DNA of 64,000 nt, from assembly GCF_048571275.1 (NCBI RefSeq), contig NZ_CP182357.1, positions 1 to 64,000 on the forward strand, written 5' to 3'. Below the pieces are notes generated by a model. The model was not told the DNA's origin. It made no database searches and saw only the letters and a list, made by a program, of their open reading frames with translations. The translations under genes and the position numbers were made by a program. Positions 24,630-32,340 of this stretch are shown piece after piece; the stretch's first letter is position 1, and each line of letters begins with the position of its first letter. This DNA comes from Marinarcus sediminis (GTDB taxonomy: Bacteria > Campylobacterota > Campylobacteria > Campylobacterales > Arcobacteraceae).

Positions 24630-26242
24630 AAAAGATACTGATATTACTGACACTGTTCAGTGTTTTCCTTTTTGCCAATGTAGCAAAAGTTGTTGCGTTT
24701 AAAGGGGATGCGTTTATTATAAGAGACAATAAAGAGATTAAATTGGAATTGGGAAGCATCATTTTAAAAAACGATGCCATTAAAACTCAAGACAATACCA
24801 AAGTACAAATTATTTTTACTGACAATACCATTATAACCGTAGGAAAAAATTCTCAATTGAATGTCAACAATTATATCTACGATGAACAAAACAAAGAGTA
24901 CAATGCCAATTTTGGCTTACTCAAAGGAACCTTTAGAACCATTACAGGGAAAATTGGAAAAATTGCACCCAATAAATTTAAACTCAGTTCTAAAACCTCT
25001 TCCATAGGAATTCGAGGAACTCAAATATTAAGTAACATACAAATCAGTGGTGATACCATTTTTTGTACTGAAGGGCAAATTGACATTGTCTCAAAAACAA
25101 CGGGGGAAACCGTTACCCTTACTGCAGGAGAATTTATTCAAATTAAAGAGGGATCACCGTTGGGAGAAGTTCAAAAATTTGACCAAAAATCCATTGCTGC
25201 TCCCGATTCTGAGACCAAATTTGTTCCAGAAGAAGAGAAAGAAGCAGTTTTGGATAATTTTAAAGTTAACATTATAGAATCAACACCTGAACCTAATTCA
25301 AATCCAATGCCTGAAGCTAATTCAGATCCTAAGGTTCCAGCTCCCGTAGATGCTGAACCAGATCCAGATCCAGATCCAACTCCAGATCCAGATCCAGATC
25401 CAACTCCAGATCCAGATCCAGTAACTCCAACTCCAGATCCAGCTCCAGTAACTCCAGATCCCGTAACTCTTATTGGAAGTACAGCTATGTATGATGCAAC
25501 TGAAGATTTGTTAAATTTTCCTATGTTAGGAACATTAGATGATGAAAAAATTGCTTTAGATGATCATGCAGGCACCATAATAAATGTAAAAATGGATGAT
25601 TTAACAACAAAATATAGCACTGATGGTTCATACAGTGGTAATCTATCTTCTTCGGGGAATCAATCTTTCCCCTATAGGCCAGATTTACTTTTTGTATCTG
25701 GGACTTATACCTCTGTAGCCGATAGTCCAACAGGGTTTGATAAAACGGATGACATACAATGGGGGACATGGAATGCAACATTTTCTTATACAAATCCTTC
25801 GAATCAGACAGATACATTTGATTTAAATGGAATATCATATTGGTTAGCAGGAGAACAAACCAGTGAAGCTGAAGTTACTGCACTGATGATGTCAAGTACA
25901 ACAGAAGTAACCTATAATGGCTATGCCCTTGGGAGATATGATAATTATACAGCAACCTTCGATGCAACAAACTCTAATGTTACTCTTAAGATAAATTTTG
26001 GAGCAAGCACAGTCGGTGGTTCATTTGCTTTTATTTTAGGTGGAAATACTGTTACTCTTAAAATCACAAGTGAAGGAATTGCAAATGCAGTTACTTCTTC
26101 TGGTTTTAGTTTTAAGGGAGAAGAGGGGGGAAGCGGAAATGGAAAATTTTATGGACCAAATGCTTCATCCGCTGGTGGAAATTTCAACTTGAATGGGCCA
26201 GAAAGCACAAGCTTTGTAGGTGTCTTTAAAGCAAAAAAATAG
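24626..26242 (+). CDS. FecR-domain/TbpB-like-barrel fusion, predicted secreted cargo
   Basis: A 538-residue protein with a signal peptide (FLFANVA; no lipobox cysteine). A FecR-type domain spans ~40-140 (GSIILKNDAIKTQDNTKV, LKGTFRTITGKIGKI, SSIGIRGTQI). An Asp-Pro/Thr-Pro linker (~240-285) follows, encoded partly by hexamer repeats. The C-terminal ~250 residues are a Gly/Ser/Thr-rich beta domain with WGTWNATF, SYWLAGEQTSEAEV and, at the end, GKFYGPNASSAGGNF then FVGVFKAKK. This ending matches TbpB-like barrels (FYGPxAxxxGGxF...GVF). Unlike FecR sigma regulators it has no membrane helix or sigma partner. It is most likely exported by the upstream Slam-like protein. Ligand unknown. Confidence 0.75.
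   Translation: MKKILILLTLFSVFLFANVAKVVAFKGDAFIIRDNKEIKLELGSIILKNDAIKTQDNTKVQIIFTDNTIITVGKNSQLNVNNYIYDEQNKEYNANFGLLKGTFRTITGKIGKIAPNKFKLSSKTSSIGIRGTQILSNIQISGDTIFCTEGQIDIVSKTTGETVTLTAGEFIQIKEGSPLGEVQKFDQKSIAAPDSETKFVPEEEKEAVLDNFKVNIIESTPEPNSNPMPEANSDPKVPAPVDAEPDPDPDPTPDPDPDPTPDPDPVTPTPDPAPVTPDPVTLIGSTAMYDATEDLLNFPMLGTLDDEKIALDDHAGTIINVKMDDLTTKYSTDGSYSGNLSSSGNQSFPYRPDLLFVSGTYTSVADSPTGFDKTDDIQWGTWNATFSYTNPSNQTDTFDLNGISYWLAGEQTSEAEVTALMMSSTTEVTYNGYALGRYDNYTATFDATNSNVTLKINFGASTVGGSFAFILGGNTVTLKITSEGIANAVTSSGFSFKGEEGGSGNGKFYGPNASSAGGNFNLNGPESTSFVGVFKAKK
25361..25420 (+). repeat. In-frame hexamer repeat coding the Asp-Pro linker
   Basis: Ten hexamers: GATCCA x3, ACTCCA, GATCCA x3, ACTCCA, GATCCA x2, coding DP and TP pairs. 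Degenerate copies continue to about 25460. Gain or loss of units would change linker length without shifting frame. Confidence 0.9.
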
Positions 26243-26255
26243 TAAGTTTTACTCA

Positions 26256-28427
26256 TCACCCCTTCGTCGTATGCACAAAAACACCATCAAAATCTTTTGG
26301 TGGTGTTTGAATATAGTGTTCACATCTTTCTATATAGATTTTATAAATGTTCATATTGGTTTTATTTTCATTGTTTTCACATTTTTCAAACAACTCTAAT
26401 GCCTTTACAAAATGGGATGCTTTATAGAGTTTAATGGCTTCATGATAGAGTTCCAACTCCTCTTTTAATGCACCTTGTGCTTCGCCAAAGCCTAAAACTT
26501 GCCAAATTTCAACGGGTTTTGCTTTTCCTTTTACTGTGACTAAATCCAAAAACCGATAGATATACTCCCCTTGCAATTTCTCTTTGGTATAAGAAGAGAT
26601 GTTCAATCGTGAGTTATAAAACTTACACAACGACTCTAACCTTGCTCCTAAGTTAATGGGATCTCCAATAACGGTATAATCGCTTCGTCCACTGCTTCCC
26701 ATCTCCCCTACAATAGCAACCCCACTGTTTAAACCAATACCGATATCAATAAGAGGTTTGTTCTCTTTTTTGAGTTTTTCATTTAAAACACTTAAGTGTT
26801 CCAGTTGTTGTAAAGAGGCAATCACCGCTTTGTCTTGATGGTTCGGAACATCACTTGGGGCATTCCAATATGCCATAATGGCATCTCCAATAAACTTATC
26901 CACCGTTCCTTCGTTTTTCATGATAATATTGGTCATGGGTTCCATGTATTCATTGAGGTAATCAATGAGTGCTTTTGCATTGGGCATCGCTTCTGAGATA
27001 TTGGTAAAACCTCTGACATCGGAGAAAAAGACCGTTACCTCTTTTGATTCTCCTTGCAAATTGTTCTCTTCATTTTTGAGCAAATCTTCCATGACTTTTG
27101 CGGATACTTTTGAAGCAAATTTTCCTTTTATCATATTGCTCTGTCGCATTTCAAAAAGATAGTTAATTAAAATTGCCGTGGATGAAGCAATGGCAATGGT
27201 AATTAAAGGAAAAAAGATATTTAAAATAATGCCGTCATGAAAAAGGGAGTAGTAAACCACATACGCATCTGAAAATAAAATTCCAAGTACAACAAAAGGA
27301 ATTAAATAGATATTAATATTCATTATAATAAAAAATACCACCACAGAAAGCAATACAATGTGTAAAATATTTGCCCCATCTACCCACGATGGCTTATATA
27401 AAAAATCGCCCGTTAAAATGTTGTCAATCACATTGGCATGTACTTCAACTCCTGGGTAAACTGCTTCAAAAGGCATGGCTCTTAAGTCAAATAATCCCGC
27501 TGCACTCGTACCAATGAGCACCACTTTTCCTTCAATATCACTTTTATCAAAGTTGTTGTTATAAATATCCACTGCAGGAATATATTTGAAGGTTTTCTCA
27601 GGTCCTCGATAATTGACAATAACACGTCCAAACATATCTGTTGGAATCTCTATATCGCCTAAAGTGATACTTTGTACTCCCATCTCACCATAATTAACAA
27701 ACACTCTGTTCACCCCCAACGCTGCTCGGATGAGTTCAAATGCAAGGGAAGGATAGAGTTGGTCATCGTATCGAATAATAAGAGGAACCGAACGTATGAT
27801 ACCGGAGGGGTCTGGCACATTATTAAAAAAACCACTTGAATAGGAGTTGTCTTGAACAAGAGGAATATTAAGTATCGTCCCTTGTGCATTCAAAACAAAC
27901 TCATCTTTGATATTTCTGTTTTTTTCAATAAATACAGCAGGGATTTGAGGCGCTTTTGTTTGCATGAAACTCTTTTTATCCAATTGAAATTGGTACCCTA
28001 AAATCGTAGGGGTATTGCCCACGGTATTGGCAAAAATTTCATCGTAATTGGGAATGTTCTCTTTTTTTACATGAAACTTTTTAAAAATTTTATGCGGTGA
28101 AGTTCTGTCCTCTTCGGCAAAAACCATATCAAACCCAATAACTGCAACACCTGCTTTAGTCATGTTCTCTAACATGGTGGCTAAAACATCTCTGCTCCAA
28201 GGCCACTGCCCTACTTCTTTTAAAGACTTTTCATCAATATCAACAATAACAACGTTATCATTGTGTGGCAATATGCCCCTTATTATAAACATATAATCCC
28301 GTAATCGATTATCAAAACTCTCCAAAGATTTAGGGAAAACAACATATAAATAGGCGTTTGAAACGATGATAAAAACCACCGAAAGAAGATAAATCAGAAT
28401 TTTTTTGAGTCGGTTTTTTGATTTCAT
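26256..28427 (-). CDS. CHASE2-domain adenylate cyclase
   Basis: A 723-residue membrane signalling protein. One N-terminal helix (~10-30) is followed by a periplasmic CHASE2 domain (~33-345; FDNRLRDYMF and VVIVDIDEKSLKEVGQWPW are typical). Three membrane helices (~353-425), a class III cyclase domain (~462-640) and a helical tail come next. Cyclase residues are intact: metal Asp in FFSDVRGFT and FIGDAIMAYW, Lys in VDKFIGD with Thr in SDYTVIGD (the adenine-selecting pair), and Asn/Arg in INLGARLES. The expected product is cAMP. It converges on the FecR-type gene, 13 bases away; CHASE2 cyclases and FecR proteins are often neighbours (from memory). Confidence 0.9.
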   Translation of the reverse strand: MKSKNRLKKILIYLLSVVFIIVSNAYLYVVFPKSLESFDNRLRDYMFIIRGILPHNDNVVIVDIDEKSLKEVGQWPWSRDVLATMLENMTKAGVAVIGFDMVFAEEDRTSPHKIFKKFHVKKENIPNYDEIFANTVGNTPTILGYQFQLDKKSFMQTKAPQIPAVFIEKNRNIKDEFVLNAQGTILNIPLVQDNSYSSGFFNNVPDPSGIIRSVPLIIRYDDQLYPSLAFELIRAALGVNRVFVNYGEMGVQSITLGDIEIPTDMFGRVIVNYRGPEKTFKYIPAVDIYNNNFDKSDIEGKVVLIGTSAAGLFDLRAMPFEAVYPGVEVHANVIDNILTGDFLYKPSWVDGANILHIVLLSVVVFFIIMNINIYLIPFVVLGILFSDAYVVYYSLFHDGIILNIFFPLITIAIASSTAILINYLFEMRQSNMIKGKFASKVSAKVMEDLLKNEENNLQGESKEVTVFFSDVRGFTNISEAMPNAKALIDYLNEYMEPMTNIIMKNEGTVDKFIGDAIMAYWNAPSDVPNHQDKAVIASLQQLEHLSVLNEKLKKENKPLIDIGIGLNSGVAIVGEMGSSGRSDYTVIGDPINLGARLESLCKFYNSRLNISSYTKEKLQGEYIYRFLDLVTVKGKAKPVEIWQVLGFGEAQGALKEELELYHEAIKLYKASHFVKALELFEKCENNENKTNMNIYKIYIERCEHYIQTPPKDFDGVFVHTTKG

Positions 28428-28467
28428 ACTTTGCCCCAGCTTGAATATATCTTTATTAAAGTTTGGC

Positions 28468-28473
28468 TATTAT
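28468..28473 (+). promoter_or_regulatory. -10 element of the pdxJ operon
   Basis: TTTGGCTATTATAAC gives TATTAT 28 bases before the pdxJ ATG, within the 73-base divergent gap with the cyclase gene. Confidence 0.4.
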
Positions 28474-28500
28474 AACAAAAAGATTTTTAAAGGAGTATCT

Positions 28501-29283
28501 ATGCTACTTGGTGTAAATATTGACCACATTGCCGTTTTAAGAGAAGCAAGAAAAATAAATGACCCCAACCCCTTAGATGCACTGAACATTTGCAAACTCA
28601 ATGGCGCAGATCAAATTACCATACACCTCAGAGAAGACCGACGACACATTCACGACAATGATGCCAAAAATATCATTGCTCTTTCAAGTTTGCCCGTGAA
28701 TTTAGAGTGTTCAATCAATGATAAAATCATTGATATTGTCTGCAAATTAAAACCGCACAGAGCAACACTGGTTCCTGAAAATCGAGAAGAAGTGAGTACA
28801 GAAGGGGGATTGGATTTAGAAAAAAACTTTGATAAAATTCAAAAAGTGGTTAAAAAACTGCAAGAAAACCAGATTGAAGTCTCACTCTTTATTGACCCTT
28901 CAAAAGAGGCCATTCGACTCTCTAAAGAGTTAAAAGTACAATGGGTGGAACTGCATACAGGAAGTTTTGCCAATGTATATGCCATGCTTTTTAGTGGTTT
29001 AGAAAAAACACACCACACTATTAAAGCATTGGAATTGCCAAGAGATGAACTGCAAAAACTTTTGAATGAAACGTTGCATAAAATCAAAAAAGCCTCAAAA
29101 CTGGCTCAAAAATTGGATATTAAAGTTGCTGCTGGACATGGGTTAAACTATCAAAATGTAAGTTATATCACCACCATTGATGAAATCATTGAATTAAACA
29201 TTGGGCAAAGTATCATCGCACGTTCTGTGTTTACTGGACTTGCCTGTGCGATTGATGAAATGAGAGAGTTGGTGAAAAAATAA
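28501..29283 (+). CDS. pdxJ: Pyridoxine 5'-phosphate synthase
   Basis: Condenses 1-deoxyxylulose 5-phosphate with the PdxA product to give pyridoxine 5'-phosphate in the DXP-dependent vitamin B6 route. It is a 260-residue TIM barrel with the start MLLGVNIDHIAVLREAR, plus DQITIHLREDRRHIHD and the C-terminal AAGHGLNYQNV motifs. I use the ATG at 28501 because AAGGAG is spaced 5-6 bases upstream; in-frame codons further 5' lack support. pdxA follows immediately. Confidence 0.96.
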   Translation: MLLGVNIDHIAVLREARKINDPNPLDALNICKLNGADQITIHLREDRRHIHDNDAKNIIALSSLPVNLECSINDKIIDIVCKLKPHRATLVPENREEVSTEGGLDLEKNFDKIQKVVKKLQENQIEVSLFIDPSKEAIRLSKELKVQWVELHTGSFANVYAMLFSGLEKTHHTIKALELPRDELQKLLNETLHKIKKASKLAQKLDIKVAAGHGLNYQNVSYITTIDEIIELNIGQSIIARSVFTGLACAIDEMRELVKK

Positions 29284-30204
29284 ATGAAACTTCCTATAGC
29301 AATCTCAGTGGGTGATTTAAATGGAGTAGGCATTGAACTGGCACTGCTTCATCATGAAGAGGTAAAGCAACTGTGTCACCCTATATATTGTATCAATGAA
29401 GAGCTTTTAAAACAAGCTTCAACTCTTTTACAACTTGAGATTCCCAAAGATTTTAAAACTCATCAAACCGCGGGTAAATTTAAAATCAAACCAGGAAAAG
29501 TCTCAACAAAAAGTGGTCAATACTCTTATGACTCTTTTTTAGATGCCATTGAATTAACAACAAAAAACAGAACAAAAGCCGTCGTAACTCTGCCCATTAA
29601 CAAAGAGTCTTGGAGCAAAGCCGGCATACACTATAAAGGACACACAGAAGTTTTAAGAGAGCACTTTAAAAAAGATGCCATCATGATGTTGGGTTGTTCT
29701 GAAATGTTTGTGGCACTTTTTACGGAACACACCGCTTTAAAAGATGTACCAAAACGTATTAAAACCAAAAAACTTATCACCTTTTTACTGGATTTTTATG
29801 CGTGCATCAAACCCTCTTCGCAAGTGGCATTGTTGGCATTAAACCCCCACGCCAGTGATAATGGCGTTTTAGGTAATGAAGAAAAAAAAATCACCAAAGC
29901 CGTAAAAGCAGTCAATTTAAAACTCAATAAAGAGGCTTTTACTCTGCCTTTGGTTCCTGATACCGCTTTTTGTACTTTTAATCGTGAGAAATACACCTAC
30001 TTTGTTGCCATGTATCACGACCAAGGTTTGATTCCTTTAAAAGCATTGTACTTTGAAGAGAGCATCAATGTGAGTTTGAATCTTCCCATTATCAGAACTT
30101 CTGTTGACCACGGTACAGCTTTTGATATTGCGTATAAAAAATGTGCCAGTGCAAAGAGTTATATCAATGCCATCAAAGAAGCCATAAAATTAGCGCAAGA
30201 TTGA
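29284..30204 (+). CDS. pdxA: 4-hydroxythreonine-4-phosphate dehydrogenase
   Basis: Oxidises 4-phospho-hydroxy-L-threonine with NAD(P), feeding PdxJ. At 306 residues it is slightly short for PdxA, as in other Campylobacterota. It starts ISVGDLNGVGIE, and the metal-binding histidines are in HYKGHTE, LALNPHASDNG and AMYHDQGLIPLK, with SVDHGTAFDIA near the end. Its ATG abuts the pdxJ stop (TAAATG), so the two enzymes of the pathway are coupled. Confidence 0.95.
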   Translation: MKLPIAISVGDLNGVGIELALLHHEEVKQLCHPIYCINEELLKQASTLLQLEIPKDFKTHQTAGKFKIKPGKVSTKSGQYSYDSFLDAIELTTKNRTKAVVTLPINKESWSKAGIHYKGHTEVLREHFKKDAIMMLGCSEMFVALFTEHTALKDVPKRIKTKKLITFLLDFYACIKPSSQVALLALNPHASDNGVLGNEEKKITKAVKAVNLKLNKEAFTLPLVPDTAFCTFNREKYTYFVAMYHDQGLIPLKALYFEESINVSLNLPIIRTSVDHGTAFDIAYKKCASAKSYINAIKEAIKLAQD

Positions 30205-30205
30205 C

Positions 30206-31273
30206 ATGAAAACATTAGAAGCGTGTTATGAAGCAGAGTTTAATAAAATCAATTTTTATGAGAGAAAAACGCGAATAACTCACCCCAAAACCATTCTTAT
30301 TGGTCCTCCAAAGTGTGGAAAGAGTTATCTTATTTATGACTATTTGTCCAATTTTGACACCAAAGAGTATTTGTACATCGATTTGTCTGATTTAAGAAAT
30401 GAAAAAGAGAAAATCTCTGTGAATTTATTCGCTTTTGTTAAAGAGAAAAATATCAAAGTGTTGGTGTTAGAGAACTATGAGTTTGATTTTAAATTTCCCA
30501 TTTGTGATTCAGTTGTTTTAACAACCAAAACGGACAATAGCCTAAAAGGGTTTAAAAAACTCTCTTTGAATGCTTTGGATTTTGAGGAATTTTTACTGCA
30601 TGACAATCGACATCAAAACATTACCAACTCCTTTAACCATTTTTTAAAATATGGCAATTTACCTGGAGTGATTTTAGTTGAAGAGCACAGAAAAACAAAA
30701 ACAATTCAAGAACTTTTACGCGATTTTGCTTCTGGTGCTACCGAACTTGAAACACTCTTGTTGCTCTTTCAGTCCATTGATGAAAAAAAATCTGTTTTCC
30801 AACTCTTTACGGCTTTAAAAAATAAAATAAAAATTTCAAAAGATACCTTTTATGCTCTGTGCAAAGAGTATGAAAAGAACCATATGATTTTTTTCATTGA
30901 AAAGTACAATCAGCCCAAAGCAATTAAAAAAATATACTCGTACAATCATGGTTTTTTAAGTGCCATTTCCTATACAAAAAAGTTTAAAAATGAGTTTACC
31001 AACATGGTTTTTTTAGAGTTAAATAACAAATCAAAAAGCATCTATTATTTAGATGGTATTGATTTTTATTTGCACAATGAAAAAGCCATTATATTTTGTA
31101 TTCCATTTTTCAATGATCTGCTTGCAACGTCCATAAAAAAGAGGATTTCAACGCTGTTAAAAGAGATTGAAATCAAAGAAGCCACAATTATTACCATTGG
31201 AAATACACAAAACTTTGTGGTTGAAAATTTAAAAGTTCAAGTTTTGCCTTTTTATGAGTGGTCATTGGCATAA
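30206..31273 (+). CDS. P-loop ATPase of unknown role in the pdx operon
   Basis: A 355-residue cytoplasmic protein with Walker A GPPKCGKS (near residue 33) and a Walker B-like VLVLENYEF, followed by a NLPGVILVEE block. The layout resembles AAA ATPases of the AAA_14/DUF4143 type, in which a winged-helix and nuclease-like tail follow the ATPase core. The C-terminal ~100 residues (NKSKSIYYLDGIDFYLHNEKAIIFCIP) could be a divergent PD-(D/E)XK-like fold, but I see no clear catalytic set. It begins one base after the pdxA stop. Function unknown; a link to B6 synthesis should not be assumed. Confidence 0.75.
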   Translation: MKTLEACYEAEFNKINFYERKTRITHPKTILIGPPKCGKSYLIYDYLSNFDTKEYLYIDLSDLRNEKEKISVNLFAFVKEKNIKVLVLENYEFDFKFPICDSVVLTTKTDNSLKGFKKLSLNALDFEEFLLHDNRHQNITNSFNHFLKYGNLPGVILVEEHRKTKTIQELLRDFASGATELETLLLLFQSIDEKKSVFQLFTALKNKIKISKDTFYALCKEYEKNHMIFFIEKYNQPKAIKKIYSYNHGFLSAISYTKKFKNEFTNMVFLELNNKSKSIYYLDGIDFYLHNEKAIIFCIPFFNDLLATSIKKRISTLLKEIEIKEATIITIGNTQNFVVENLKVQVLPFYEWSLA

Positions 31274-31313
31274 TAATTTAAGCTTATTAAATCTTTATTA
31301 AACTTTTTTTAGA

Positions 31314-31319
31314 TATAAT
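31314..31319 (+). promoter_or_regulatory. -10 element of pyrH
   Basis: AGATATAATC with a T-rich upstream stretch, 25 bases before the pyrH ATG. The ribosome binding site AAAGGA follows. Confidence 0.55.
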
Positions 31320-31343
31320 CGCAAAATTACCTAAAGGATATCA

Positions 31344-32051
31344 ATGAATAAAAGAGTACTTGTTAAATTTTCTGGTGAAGCCTTAGCCGGTGAAGAGGGT
31401 TATGGTATTGATACAAAAATTTTAGATTATATTGCTGAAGAGATAAAAGAGTTGGTTGATAACAATATTGAAGTGGGTATTGTTATTGGTGGAGGAAACA
31501 TTATTAGGGGTGTTTCAGCTGCTGCAGATGGTGTAATTAAAAGAACAAGTGCCGATTATATGGGTATGCTTGCAACCGTTATTAATGGTGTTGCTATGCA
31601 AGAAGCTTTAGAAAACAAAGGGTTAAATGCACGACTTCAAACTGCCATTAAAATGGAACAAGTTGCGGAACCATTTATTGTTAAAAAAGCAAGACGACAT
31701 TTAGAAAAAGGTCGAGTGGTTATCTTTGGTGCGGGTACAGGGAACCCTTACTTCACAACCGATACCGCAGCGACATTAAGAGCCACGGAAATTGAAGCAG
31801 AGATGTTGATTAAAGCCACTAAAGTGGATGGTGTTTATGACAAAGACCCAATGAAGTATGCAGATGCTGTAAAATTAGATATACTATCTTATGATCAAGC
31901 ATTAGAAGATCACATCAAAGTGATGGATGATACTGCAATTGCATTGGCAAAAGACAATCGTCTTCCAATCGTCGTTGCAAATATGAATGAAAAAGGAAAC
32001 TTATTAAAAATCGTCAATGGCGATTACAGTAAGTGTTCAATCGTAAAATAA
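31344..32051 (+). CDS. pyrH: UMP kinase
   Basis: Phosphorylates UMP to UDP. It is a 235-residue hexameric amino-acid-kinase-fold enzyme, with KFSGEALAGEEGYGI at the N-terminus, the glycine loop IVIGGGNIIRG, and the FGAGTGNPYFTTDTAA motif of bacterial UMPK. The KATKVDGVYDKDP block completes the signature. It has its own promoter and is followed after 18 bases by rpoZ. Confidence 0.96.
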   Translation: MNKRVLVKFSGEALAGEEGYGIDTKILDYIAEEIKELVDNNIEVGIVIGGGNIIRGVSAAADGVIKRTSADYMGMLATVINGVAMQEALENKGLNARLQTAIKMEQVAEPFIVKKARRHLEKGRVVIFGAGTGNPYFTTDTAATLRATEIEAEMLIKATKVDGVYDKDPMKYADAVKLDILSYDQALEDHIKVMDDTAIALAKDNRLPIVVANMNEKGNLLKIVNGDYSKCSIVK

Positions 32052-32069
32052 ATTTAATAAAGGGAAACA

Positions 32070-32285
32070 ATGAGATTAGAAGAGAGAATGTCAAGAGCCT
32101 TAGAGCGAGTAAATAACGACAGATATATTTTAGCTTTAGCTGTAGGTCAAAGAGCAGATGAGTTAAGCAAAGGTGCAAAACCTTTATTAGAAAAAAATAC
32201 ACAAAATATGAAATACACGGATATTGCTATTGATGAAATAGCTGAAGGTTTACTGATCATTGAAGGTTTAGTAAACAAAAGATAA
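32070..32285 (+). CDS. rpoZ: RNA polymerase omega subunit
   Basis: A 71-residue subunit that helps assemble RNA polymerase and in many bacteria forms part of a ppGpp site. MRLEERMSRALERVNNDRYILALAVGQRADEL has the conserved N-terminal arrangement; ELSKG and the C-terminal helix IAIDEIAEGLL match omega proteins. The order pyrH-rpoZ-spoT is like many genomes where rpoZ precedes the (p)ppGpp gene. A hairpin with a T-run follows its stop. Confidence 0.93.
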   Translation: MRLEERMSRALERVNNDRYILALAVGQRADELSKGAKPLLEKNTQNMKYTDIAIDEIAEGLLIIEGLVNKR

Positions 32286-32290
32286 CTTGC

Positions 32291-32316
32291 AAAAAGAGGC
32301 ATTAATCCCTCTTTTT
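32291..32316 (+). terminator. Terminator or attenuator between rpoZ and spoT
   Basis: AAAAAGAGG pairs with CCTCTTTTT across an 8-base loop, ending in a T-run. It lies 24 bases before the spoT/rel ATG. Confidence 0.65.
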
Positions 32317-32340
32317 ACAAAGCTACTTTAAAACTACTAT

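Noticed and set aside
25358..25460. Repeat array considered as a possible CRISPR
   Set aside because: Units are contiguous 6-base coding repeats without unique spacers and stay in frame within a gene.
24626..26242. FecR-type gene as an anti-sigma regulator
   Set aside because: No membrane helix, no sigma factor nearby, and a cleavable signal peptide.
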